The notes below the pieces were generated by a model. The model ran no database searches. It was not told the DNA's origin and saw nothing but the letters and a program-made list of their open reading frames with translations. From Thermaerobacter sp. PB12/4term (GTDB taxonomy: Bacteria; Bacillota; Sulfobacillia; Thermaerobacterales; Thermaerobacteraceae), in NCBI RefSeq assembly GCF_003403315.2, contig NZ_CP048407.1, forward strand, positions 1,116,001 to 1,180,000: a DNA stretch of 64,000 nucleotides. The letters are read 5' to 3'. The position numbers and the translations under genes were made by a program. Of the stretch, positions 17,224-24,572 are shown in pieces (positions within the stretch are counted from its first letter, which is position 1; each line of letters opens with the position of its first letter).

Positions 17224-19955
17224 TCGGTACCGTGCTGGCCGGGCGCTACCGGGTCACCGGCCTGCTGGGGGGCGGCGGCATGGCGGTGGTGTACAAAGCC
17301 ACCGACCAGGTGACCGGCGAAACGGTGGCCGTCAAGGCGCTGCGTTCGGAGTACGTGGCCGACGGCGCCTTCCTGCGCCGCTTGCGGCGGGAGGCGGAAG
17401 CGGTCCGGCGGCTCTCCCACCCCGGCGTGGTGGCCGTGCTGGATGTGGGAGAGGATGCCGGTCAGCCCTTCCTGGTGCTGGAGTACGTCGAGGGGATCAC
17501 CCTCAAGCAGTACATCCGGGAAAGGGCACCGCTGCCGCTGAAGGAAGCGGTCCACATCGCCTGCCGGGTGCTGTCGGTGCTCCAGCACGCCCACGAAAAC
17601 GGCGTGATCCACCGGGACGTCAAGCCGCAGAACATCCTGATCACCTCCGACGCCCGGGTCATGGTGACGGACTTCGGCATTGCCCGGGCCAGCGGCACCA
17701 CCACCACCGTGGTCGACCAGGGCGCCATGGTGGGCACGGCCCAGTACTTCGCCCCCGAACAGGCCCGGGGCATGCCGGCCAGCGAGCGGTCCGACGTCTA
17801 TGCGGTGGGCATCATCCTGTTCGAAATGTTGACGGGCCGGCTGCCCTTTGATGGGGACACGCCGGTGGCCGTTGCCATGCAGCACCTGGGCCAGGAGCCG
17901 CCCCTGCCGTCGGCCCTCAATCCCCAGGTGCCGCGGGTCCTGGAAGCCATCGTGCTCAAGGCCCTGGAGAAGAACCCCGACCGGCGCTACCCGTCGGCGG
18001 GGGCCATGCTGGACGACCTGGAGAACTTCCTGGCCGGGCGACCCGTCGCGGCCCTGGCCCGGCCGCCGGTGGAGGACACCCTGGTGGCAGGCCCGTGGAA
18101 CGGTACGGCCGGCGCCTCGCGCGGCGCGGGCCGGGGCCGCGGCCGCACCCGCTCCGGGGACCGGGCAACGGCCCCGGCGGGCGGAACCGGTCCCCTGGGC
18201 GGCGCGCCCGGCGCCGCTTCTCCGGGCGGCGCCCTGCCCCTGCCCGCCGGCGCGGTGGAGGACGCCGCCCGGGCGGCGGGCAGGACGGTGCGGCCGGGTG
18301 AGGGGGCTGGGGGCGGCGCGGCCGGAGGGCCGGTCGGCGAGCAGGAGCGGGCCGCGGCTGCCGGCGTCCCCGGGGCACCTGCAGGAGCCGGCGCCCGGCG
18401 CGGAAGCGCCCCGGCCGCCGGGGGCCGCGGGGGGGCCGGGGGGCGGGGCCACGCCGGCGGCGGGACCCTGGCCGGGCCCTCCGGTGCCGGGCGGGACGCC
18501 GCCGGTCCAGGCGGCGATGGCCTGATGGCGGCCGGCGGGCCCCGGCGGGGGCGCCTGCCCGCACCGGCGGGGTCGGCAGAGGCGGGCCCCCGGCCCGCCG
18601 CCGCCCGGCAGGCGGGTGCCCGGCAGGCCCGGGAGGCCGGCCCCCGCCCGGAAGCCGGTGCCCCGGAGCCGCTGGTGCTGGCCGGCGCGGTGGCCGTGCC
18701 CGCGCCGGCCGATCCGGGCCCGGGCGACCCGGATCGGCCGGCGGCCGGCCCCCCCCGGCCGCCGTCGCGGCCGGGGGAGGCGCGCCCCGGGCGTCCGGGG
18801 CGCCGGGGGAGGCGCCCCGGACGCCCCGGCAAGCCCCGCGGGCGGCAGCCTGGGCTGGCGGGCGGGAGAGGCCGGGCGAGGCCCGCGGTGGCGGGCTCCC
18901 CGGCCGCCGCAAAAGCCGGCGCCCGGCGGCGCCGGCTTTTGCGGGTGGCGCTGGCCGTGTTCCTCCTGCTGGTCCTGGCCGTGGGGGCAGGTGCCGCCAC
19001 CCGGTGGTGGCTGCAGCCGCCGGTGGTGACGGTGCCCGCCGTGGAGGGCCTGCCGCTGATCGAGGCCCAGAGCCGGCTGGAGCAGGCCGGCCTGCAGTGG
19101 GAGATCCTCGAGGAGCGGCACGACAACAGCGAGGTCAACACGGTGATCGAGCAGCGGCCCGCGGGCGGCCAGCAGGTGCGCATGGGACAGACGGTGCAGC
19201 TGGTGGTCTCCAAGGGACCCCGGTGGCTTTCCGTGCCTGACGTGCGCGGGCTGGAGGAGCGGGACGCCCGCCTGCGCCTGGAGAACCAGGGGCTGGTGGT
19301 GGAGCTGCGCTACCGGCACGCCGGCGAGGCCGAGGGTACGGTGATCGACCAGGATCCGGGGCCGGGCAGCCCCATCCAGGCCGGCATGACCGTCTACCTC
19401 ACCGTTTCCCAGGGCCCGGAGAGCCGGCCCGTGACGGTGCCGTCCCTCTTCGGCCTGAGCGTGGCCGATGCCCGGGCCGAACTGGAGGCGGCGGGGCTGG
19501 TGGCCGGGCAGGTGACCGAACAGTACAGTCCCTATCCCGCGGGCACGGTGATCGGCCAGGATCCGGCGGCTGCGGCGGCGGTGGAGAAGGGAACCGCGGT
19601 GAACCTGGTGGTGAGCCGGGGGCCGGAGCCGGCCGTCACGGGGGACCACCAGGCCACGCTGGTGGTCGACCTGCAGGGGGACGGCCAGCATTTGCTGCGG
19701 GTCGAGGTGCAGGACCAGGCGGGGCGCCGGGTGGTCTACGAGCAGGCCCACCAGGGCGGCGAGCGGGTGGAGGTTCCCGTCACCTGGCAGGGCGATCAGG
19801 CCAGGGCCTTCATCTACGTCGACGGCCGGCTGGCCGGCGAGCAGGAGCTCAAGGTGCCGGGCGGCCGCGGCAAGGACAAGGGCGGGTCCGGCGAAGGCGG
19901 CGCCGGCAGCGGCAGCCCGGGCGGCGGGGAAGGCCAGGACGGGAACGGCGATTGA
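17220..19955 (+). CDS. prkC: PASTA-domain Ser/Thr protein kinase
   Basis: Transmembrane kinase that senses muropeptides in relatives and controls dormancy exit and cell-wall metabolism. Kinase domain residues 1-280: VAVK (Lys39), HRDVKPQN (131-138), DFG (151-153), a Thr-rich activation segment (TTTT, 160-163) and APE. A very long Gly/Pro/Ala/Arg linker follows (about residues 285-570), then a single TM helix (about 575-597), three PASTA repeats (about 600-805) and a C-terminal beta-rich domain. At 911 residues it is much longer than the roughly 650 of B. subtilis PrkC, almost entirely because of the linker. Bases 18703-18944 inside the linker contain three perfect 16-17 bp hairpins. Confidence 0.94.
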   Translation: MIGTVLAGRYRVTGLLGGGGMAVVYKATDQVTGETVAVKALRSEYVADGAFLRRLRREAEAVRRLSHPGVVAVLDVGEDAGQPFLVLEYVEGITLKQYIRERAPLPLKEAVHIACRVLSVLQHAHENGVIHRDVKPQNILITSDARVMVTDFGIARASGTTTTVVDQGAMVGTAQYFAPEQARGMPASERSDVYAVGIILFEMLTGRLPFDGDTPVAVAMQHLGQEPPLPSALNPQVPRVLEAIVLKALEKNPDRRYPSAGAMLDDLENFLAGRPVAALARPPVEDTLVAGPWNGTAGASRGAGRGRGRTRSGDRATAPAGGTGPLGGAPGAASPGGALPLPAGAVEDAARAAGRTVRPGEGAGGGAAGGPVGEQERAAAAGVPGAPAGAGARRGSAPAAGGRGGAGGRGHAGGGTLAGPSGAGRDAAGPGGDGLMAAGGPRRGRLPAPAGSAEAGPRPAAARQAGARQAREAGPRPEAGAPEPLVLAGAVAVPAPADPGPGDPDRPAAGPPRPPSRPGEARPGRPGRRGRRPGRPGKPRGRQPGLAGGRGRARPAVAGSPAAAKAGARRRRLLRVALAVFLLLVLAVGAGAATRWWLQPPVVTVPAVEGLPLIEAQSRLEQAGLQWEILEERHDNSEVNTVIEQRPAGGQQVRMGQTVQLVVSKGPRWLSVPDVRGLEERDARLRLENQGLVVELRYRHAGEAEGTVIDQDPGPGSPIQAGMTVYLTVSQGPESRPVTVPSLFGLSVADARAELEAAGLVAGQVTEQYSPYPAGTVIGQDPAAAAAVEKGTAVNLVVSRGPEPAVTGDHQATLVVDLQGDGQHLLRVEVQDQAGRRVVYEQAHQGGERVEVPVTWQGDQARAFIYVDGRLAGEQELKVPGGRGKDKGGSGEGGAGSGSPGGGEGQDGNGD
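18703..18944 (+). repeat. Cluster of three long perfect inverted repeats within prkC
   Basis: Hairpin 1: 18703-18718 pairs with 18728-18743 (16 bp, 9-nt loop). Hairpin 2: 18789-18804 pairs with 18811-18826 (16 bp, 6-nt loop). Hairpin 3: 18907-18923 pairs with 18928-18944 (17 bp, 4-nt loop CGGC). The arm sequences differ from one another. Hairpin 3 contains an inner GC stem followed by TTTT on its right arm, resembling an intrinsic terminator embedded in coding sequence just before the TM-helix codons. Confidence 0.95.
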
Positions 19956-19991
19956 CCTTGCTCCAGCGGCCGGAGGTGAGAACCTACGCCC

Positions 19992-20906
19992 ATGGCGTCG
20001 CTACGCACGGGAACCGTGGTCAAGGCGCAGACGAACCTCTACGAGGTCCGCCTGGACGGCGAAGAGCAGGTGATCCTGTGCGCCCTGCGGGGCCGCCTGC
20101 GGCGGCAGGCGGGCGATGTCCTGACCGGCGACCGGGTGGAGGTCGCCCTTCAGGACGGCGGGGCTGCCATCGAGCGGGTCTTGCCCCGGCGCAACCGCCT
20201 GGTGCGGCCGCCCATCGCCAACGTGGACCGGGTGCTGCTGGTCCAATCCCTGCAGGAGCCCGATCCCGTACCCATCCTGATGGACCGGGTGATCGTCCAG
20301 GCCGAGGCCATGGATTTGCCCGTGGTGATCGCCTTCACCAAGCTGGACCGGGTGGCCCGCGCTCCGGAGGACCCCCTGCCGGGCTGGGCGGCCCGGCTGG
20401 TGGAAGGCTATCGCCTGGCGGGCTACCCGGTTCACCTGCTGGCGGCGCCGCGGGGCTGGGGCGTGGAAGGCCTGGCCGCGGCGCTGCGGGAAGGCGTCAC
20501 CGTGGTGGCGGGTCCCAGCGGGGCAGGGAAGTCGACCCTGCTCAACGCCCTGCAGCCGGGCCTCAACCTGGCCACGGGCGAGGTGAGCCGCAAGCTGGGC
20601 CGCGGGCGCCACACCACCCGGTTCGTCGAGCTCCTGCCCCTGGCGGGAGGGGGATGGGTGGCCGACACCCCCGGCTTCAGTAAGGTGGAACTGCCCGAGC
20701 TGGAGCCGGAGGAGCTGGGCGACCTCTGGCCGGAGATCCGGCGGGCGGCGCCCGGGTGCCGGTTTCGAGGCTGCCTGCACCGGAGCGAGCCGGGCTGCGC
20801 CGTCCGGACGGCCCGGGATCAGGGGCAGATCGCCTCCTGGCGGTACCAGAACTACCTGGTGCTCCTGTCGGAAGTGGAGGAGCGCTTGGCCGAACGCTAT
20901 CGTTGA
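19992..20906 (+). CDS. rsgA: Ribosome small-subunit GTPase RsgA
   Basis: Circularly permuted GTPase acting late in 30S maturation. Order: N-terminal OB fold, G4-type TKLD (about residue 116), then G1 GPSGAGKSTLLN and G3 DTPGFSK, and a C-terminal zinc site with CRFRGCLHRSEPGC. 304 residues, normal. GGAGGTGAGAAC precedes the ATG. It lies in the conserved prpC-prkC-rsgA-rpe order. The stop codon falls within the first copy of a 17-bp repeat. Confidence 0.95.
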   Translation: MASLRTGTVVKAQTNLYEVRLDGEEQVILCALRGRLRRQAGDVLTGDRVEVALQDGGAAIERVLPRRNRLVRPPIANVDRVLLVQSLQEPDPVPILMDRVIVQAEAMDLPVVIAFTKLDRVARAPEDPLPGWAARLVEGYRLAGYPVHLLAAPRGWGVEGLAAALREGVTVVAGPSGAGKSTLLNALQPGLNLATGEVSRKLGRGRHTTRFVELLPLAGGGWVADTPGFSKVELPELEPEELGDLWPEIRRAAPGCRFRGCLHRSEPGCAVRTARDQGQIASWRYQNYLVLLSEVEERLAERYR

Positions 20907-20951
20907 AGGGCCGCGAGCGTTGAAGGTCCGCCATCGTTGAAGGGCCGGCAT
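20901..20951 (+). repeat. Three 17-bp tandem repeats across the rsgA stop
   Basis: CGTTGAAGG recurs at 20901, 20918 and 20935 with a strict 17-bp period; units differ at a few positions. The rsgA TGA (20904-20906) is inside the first unit. Further short doublets follow (CCCAGGG.CG.CGCCC at 20957 and 20975; CACGACAC at 20997 and 21009), so the whole 20901-21020 stretch is repeat-derived. Confidence 0.9.
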
Positions 20952-21037
20952 GCGTCCCAGGGTCGGCGCCCGACCCAGGGCCGTCGCCCGGCCCGGCACG
21001 ACACTAGGCACGACACCGCAAAGGGGAAGGAGAGGCC

Positions 21038-21901
21038 ATGGCCGGCGGTCACCACGCAAACCGGGGCGGCGGCACCACAGACCTCGCCGCCCGGGGGGAG
21101 AACCCGGCCGGGCCGGCGGCCGGCGGGACCGCCGCGGCGCCGGCCGGTACGCCACGGGAACCCGCGCCCCGCGCCCTGGGCTGGCCGGAACCCGGTGCAG
21201 GTGCGGTGGTTCTGCCGTCCCTGCTGTCCGCCGATTTCACCCGCCTGGCGGAGGAGGTCCGGGCAGCCGAGGCCGGCGGGGCTGCCGGGCTGCACCTCGA
21301 TGTGATGGACGGCCGGTTCGTCCCCAACCTGACCTTCGGGCCGATGATCGTGGCGGCGGTGCGCAAGCTGACCCGCCTGCCCCTGGACGTGCACCTCATG
21401 GTGGAGCGGCCCGAAGCCCTGCTGCCGGCGGTGGCCGAGGCGGGGGCCGATGTGATCACCGTCCACGTGGAGGCCACGCCCCACGTGCACCGGGCCGTCC
21501 AGATGATCCGCGCCCTGGGCTGCCGGGCGGGCGTGGCCCTGAACCCCGGCACGCCGGCGGTGGCGGTGGAGCCGCTGCTGGGTGAGGTCGACCTCATCCT
21601 GGTGATGAGCGTCAACCCCGGCTTCGGCGGCCAGGCCTTTCTGCCCCAGGCCCTGGACAAGCTGCGGGCGGTGCGGGCCATGCTGCCCGCCGCCGGCCCG
21701 CGGCCGTGGCTGGAGGTGGACGGCGGCATCGACCCCGCGACGGCACCTTTGGCCGCGGCCGCCGGGGCAGACCTGCTGGTGGCCGGCTCCGCGGTGTACA
21801 ACCAGCAGGCGCCGGTGGGGACGAACCTGCACCGCCTCCGCCAGGCGCTGGCTGCCGCCTCGCCGCCGGCTCCTGCGGCCCCGGACGGCCGGGCTCCCTG
21901 A
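21038..21901 (+). CDS. rpe: Ribulose-phosphate 3-epimerase
   Basis: Pentose phosphate pathway enzyme interconverting ribulose-5-P and xylulose-5-P. TIM-barrel signatures: PSLLSADF, HLDVMDGRFVPNLTFGP, VHLMV, VMSVNPGFGGQAF, VDGGI and the terminal GSAVY. The metal and catalytic residues (His and Asp of HLDVMDG, His of VHLMV, final Asp of VDGGI) are present. The first 55 residues are an Ala/Gly/Pro-rich extension not found in most Rpe proteins. ATG 21038 has AAGGGGAAGGAGAGG upstream, which supports translation of the extension. Confidence 0.94.
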   Translation: MAGGHHANRGGGTTDLAARGENPAGPAAGGTAAAPAGTPREPAPRALGWPEPGAGAVVLPSLLSADFTRLAEEVRAAEAGGAAGLHLDVMDGRFVPNLTFGPMIVAAVRKLTRLPLDVHLMVERPEALLPAVAEAGADVITVHVEATPHVHRAVQMIRALGCRAGVALNPGTPAVAVEPLLGEVDLILVMSVNPGFGGQAFLPQALDKLRAVRAMLPAAGPRPWLEVDGGIDPATAPLAAAAGADLLVAGSAVYNQQAPVGTNLHRLRQALAAASPPAPAAPDGRAP

Positions 21902-21957
21902 AGGCCAGGCACCCGGCCGGGGTTCCGCCGAATAGCCTGGGGCGGGAGGGAATGCCC

Positions 21958-22038
21958 ATGGCTGTTCGTGTCATCGTGGTGCGCCTGCCCGGCTTTCTGG
22001 GCCGGATCTTCCGCCGGGGGCGGCGCGGCAACGCCTGA
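21958..22038 (+). CDS. spoVM: SpoVM spore morphogenetic peptide
   Basis: A 26-residue peptide, MAVRVIVVRLPGFLGRIFRR followed by GRRGNA. It aligns with B. subtilis SpoVM (also 26 residues) around the KLPKFLGGI core, keeping the Pro that breaks the amphipathic helix (Pro11 here, Pro9 there). SpoVM localises to the curved forespore surface and anchors SpoIVA for coat and cortex assembly. Position after rpe and before the oppositely oriented rpmB and yloU is the same as in B. subtilis. GGCGGGAGGG lies 7 nt before ATG 21958; an in-frame ATG at 21952 is less well placed. Below usual gene-finder cutoffs. Confidence 0.85.
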   Translation: MAVRVIVVRLPGFLGRIFRRGRRGNA

Positions 22039-22377
22039 ACGACCTGGGATTTCTTGACGCCGGAGGGGCGCGCCGGCCCGAAACTGGCCGGCGCCACGCT
22101 TTTCAGCCGCCTGCCAGGGGTCCTTGCCGCAGGGGCCAGGGTGCACGACGCCGTCCCTCGGCCCGTCCTGGCGGCGGCTCCCAGCCGTTGCGGGCGGGGG
22201 CCGCGGCCCCTGCTGCCGTGGCGGGGGTGTTTGTGGCAACATGATGAGCGCTGTGGACTCGACCCCGCCGCGCCCCCCGGCGCCCCGGGCCCACCGGGCG
22301 GTGGGCCGCCAGGCGGTGACCCGGCCTGCTCCCGCGCCGGCGACCCCGGGGCCGGGGGCCGCATGGGATGGTGAAGG
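22039..22377 (+). other. 339-bp gap between spoVM and hslO
   Basis: Holds the spoVM terminator candidate (22070-22104). Beyond it I see no gene, no clear promoter hexamers and no RNA element; the open frames across it have no ribosome-binding sites. An AT-richer patch at 22229-22243 (TTTGTGGCAACATGA) could contain part of a promoter for hslO. Confidence 0.45.
22070..22104 (+). terminator. Terminator candidate after spoVM
   Basis: GCGCCGGCC (22070-22078) pairs perfectly with GGCCGGCGC (22086-22094) across a 7-nt loop, then CACGCTTTTC. Strong stem, short and slightly displaced T run. Confidence 0.5.
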
Positions 22378-23382
22378 ATGGAACGGAAACGGGACCAAGA
22401 ACGCGAGCGGGACCATGGTGCCGCCGGTCTTGCCGGCGGCGGGGACGGCGATTACCTGGTGCGGGCGGTGGCCGGCGATGGCCTGGTGCGCGCCCTGGCC
22501 TGCCGGACCACCCGCCTGGTCGAAGAGGCCCGGCGGCGGCACGACACCTGGCCCACGGCCACGGCGGCCCTGGGCCGCGTGCTGACCGCCACGGCCCTGC
22601 TGGCCGCCCAGCTCAAGGATGACGCCACCGTCACCGTCCGGGTGGCGGGAAGCGGTCCCCTGGGGGCCATCCTGGCCACCGGCGAGGCGACCGGGACGGT
22701 GCGCGGCTACGTCCGCAACCCCCACGTGGACCTGCCCTTGCGGCCCGACGGCAAGCTGGACGTGGGGGGTGCCGTGGGGCTGCCGGGGTTCCTGCACGTG
22801 ACCCGCGACCTGGGCCTGGGCACGCCGTACACCGGAAGCGTGCCGCTGGTTTCAGGGGAGATCGGCGACGACGTGACCGCCTTCCTGGTCCAGTCGGACC
22901 AGACGCCCTCGGTGGTGGGACTGGGGGTGCTGGTCGGCTCCGGGGGTAGCGTGCGGGCTGCGGGCGGGTTCATGCTGCAGCTGCTGCCGGGTCATCCGGA
23001 GGGGTGGGCCGAGCGGCTGGAACAAAACCTGCAGCAGCTGCAGGGCATCAGCCGCCTGATCGATGCGGGCCTGACCCCCGAAGCGATGATCGAGCGCGGC
23101 TTGGCCGGCCTTGCGCCGCGCATCCTGGACCGCCAGCCCCTGGCCTTCCGCTGCCGCTGCGACCGGCAGCGGGTGGAGCGGGCGCTGATCAGTCTCGGTC
23201 CCGAGGAACTGGAGACCATCCTGCGGGAAGACGGCGGCGCCGAGCTGCGCTGCCACTTCTGCGGTACCACCTACCACCTGAGCGGCGAGGAGCTGGAGGC
23301 GCTGGTGGCCGCCGCCCGGCAGGGCCGCCCGACCCGCCGGGCCGGGCAGGAGGGGGAGTCCCGCCAGGACGGATCGACCTAA
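22378..23382 (+). CDS. hslO: Redox-regulated chaperonin Hsp33
   Basis: Holdase chaperone activated by oxidation. The N-terminal domain has DYLVRAVAGDGLVRALA, TATAALGRVLTA and PYTGSVPLVSGEIGDDV. The C-terminal redox switch keeps all four zinc cysteines as CRC (about residue 259) and CHFC (about residue 299). The first 25 residues and last 20 are low-complexity. The ATG at 22378 is nearly adjacent to GGTGAAGG, so the exact start is uncertain. Hsp33 is not part of the B. subtilis spoVM-rpmB interval, so it is an addition here. Confidence 0.93.
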   Translation: MERKRDQERERDHGAAGLAGGGDGDYLVRAVAGDGLVRALACRTTRLVEEARRRHDTWPTATAALGRVLTATALLAAQLKDDATVTVRVAGSGPLGAILATGEATGTVRGYVRNPHVDLPLRPDGKLDVGGAVGLPGFLHVTRDLGLGTPYTGSVPLVSGEIGDDVTAFLVQSDQTPSVVGLGVLVGSGGSVRAAGGFMLQLLPGHPEGWAERLEQNLQQLQGISRLIDAGLTPEAMIERGLAGLAPRILDRQPLAFRCRCDRQRVERALISLGPEELETILREDGGAELRCHFCGTTYHLSGEELEALVAAARQGRPTRRAGQEGESRQDGST

Positions 23383-23406
23383 AACAAAGGCCGGCCCCTG
23401 GCCGGC
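23381..23406 (-). terminator. rpmB terminator
   Basis: On the minus strand GCCGGCC-AGG-GGCCGGC forms a 7-bp stem followed by CTTTGTTTT. The T tract overlaps the hslO stop codon on the other strand. On the plus strand the same hairpin lacks a T tail, so it most likely ends the rpmB transcript. Confidence 0.75.
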
Positions 23407-23516
23407 GCTTCGCCACCACGCATGCAGGTGCTGGGAGGACGGCCGCCGGTGGCGGCCGGCGCGGGCCGCTACCGGCCCGCGATACCGGAGGCCCCGGTGG
23501 CCGGGCGGTACCGGCC

Positions 23517-23708
23517 TCAGACGGCGCGCGCCACCCGGCCCGACTTCAGGCAGGTGGTGCACACGCGGATGCGGCGCACGCCCTGGGGCGTCACGGCGCG
23601 CACCCGCTGCAGGTTGGGGACCCAGATGCGCCGCGACTTGCGGTTGGAGTGGCTGACCTGGTTGCCGTAGTCCACGCCCTTGCCGCAGATCTCACAACGA
23701 CGGGCCAT
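23517..23708 (-). CDS. rpmB: 50S ribosomal protein L28
   Basis: A 63-residue protein starting [11 protein letters not shown], with [16 protein letters not shown] and the C-terminal [12 protein letters not shown]; it is the zinc-ribbon form with CxxC pairs. GGAAGGAG precedes the ATG. It is on the strand opposite its neighbours, exactly as in B. subtilis between spoVM and yloU. A strong promoter lies about 270 nt upstream, so the mRNA has an unusually long leader. Confidence 0.96.
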   Translation of the reverse strand: MARRCEICGKGVDYGNQVSHSNRKSRRIWVPNLQRVRAVTPQGVRRIRVCTTCLKSGRVARAV

Positions 23709-24082
23709 ATCGATTCTCCTTCCACTGTCCGCGGCCCCCTTGGGGCGCCGGGCCGGCCGCCCCCGGGGCCCGGCCGGCGGGACGTGCCGCCGCGCCGCGG
23801 AGCGGGCCTCCCGGCCGCTGGACACGCCACGGGGCCGCTCCTGTGGCCGCCGGGCCGGCCAGGGCCGCGGGGTGAACGATCAAGCCATGCCGCCGGCTCC
23901 CGCCGCGGGGACGGCCTCCACGGCGCCGGCATCGGGGGCGCTCATGGAACGTCCCTTGCATGGAGCCCGAATCACGCAGCCGATTCTACCACAGGCCCCA
24001 CAGGGCGGCAAGGAATGGGGCGGCCACCGGCGAAGGGGAATGTCCGAGACCCGGCATGGGCCGGAACGGGGAAGCGGGGGGC
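23709..24082. other. Divergent region between rpmB and yloU
   Basis: Contains the rpmB promoter (23983-24011, minus strand). The 268-nt stretch between that promoter and the rpmB ribosome-binding site holds no recognised gene or known leader family. No plus-strand promoter for yloU is apparent. Confidence 0.5.
23983..24011 (-). promoter_or_regulatory. Promoter of rpmB
   Basis: Minus strand: -35 TTGCCG (24011-24006), 17-bp spacer, -10 TAGAAT (23988-23983), with TGG directly before the -10 giving an extended -10. Strong for this GC-rich genome. Confidence 0.8.
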
Positions 24083-24568
24083 ATGGGGTTGCTGGAATTC
24101 CAGACCGATCACGGCCGGATTGCCATCAGCGACGAGGTGATCGCCGGCATCGCCGGCACGGCCCTGGCCCAGTGCGAGGGCGTGGTGGGCACGGTGCCCC
24201 GGGGCTGGCGCCAGGGACTGGCCGGCCTGCTGGGTACGGAGGCCCACGGGCGCGGTGTCGAGGTGTCAGGGGGCGACGACGGCCTGGAGCTGACGGTGCG
24301 CATCGTCGTAGCGTACGGCGTGCCCATTCCCGAGGTCGCCCGCGCGGTGATGCGGCGGGTGGGGGAGGCCGTGCGCCGGGCTGTGGGAGAAGAGCGGGTG
24401 CGGGTGAACGTCCACGTGGCCGGCGTGCGGGTGCCGGCGGGCACCTTGCCTGGACCCTCCGGGCCGGCGGCGCCAGGGGCTGCGGGCTCCCCAACGGTGG
24501 CAGGGCCGGGCGGATCCGGCGAGCTGCGGCCGGGCCCGGGGTCCCGCGGCACGAACCTGCGCGGGTGA
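24083..24568 (+). CDS. Asp23/Gls24 family protein (YloU-like)
   Basis: The Asp23 fold is visible from GRIAISDEVIAGIAGTALAQCEGVVG through LTVRIVVAYGVPIPEVARAVMRRVGEAVRR and VNVHVAGVRV. Members include alkaline-shock and membrane-associated envelope stress proteins. The last 45 residues are low-complexity. ATG 24083 begins just before the conserved domain. The B. subtilis neighbour yloV (fatty-acid kinase FakA type) is absent here; recG follows directly, 4 nt after the stop. Confidence 0.85.
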   Translation: MGLLEFQTDHGRIAISDEVIAGIAGTALAQCEGVVGTVPRGWRQGLAGLLGTEAHGRGVEVSGGDDGLELTVRIVVAYGVPIPEVARAVMRRVGEAVRRAVGEERVRVNVHVAGVRVPAGTLPGPSGPAAPGAAGSPTVAGPGGSGELRPGPGSRGTNLRG

Positions 24569-24572
24569 GGCG

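Noticed and set aside
23692-23961. 89-codon minus-strand frame in the rpmB leader
   Set aside because: Arg/Gly/Pro-only composition, no ribosome-binding site, and it overlaps the rpmB start in another frame.
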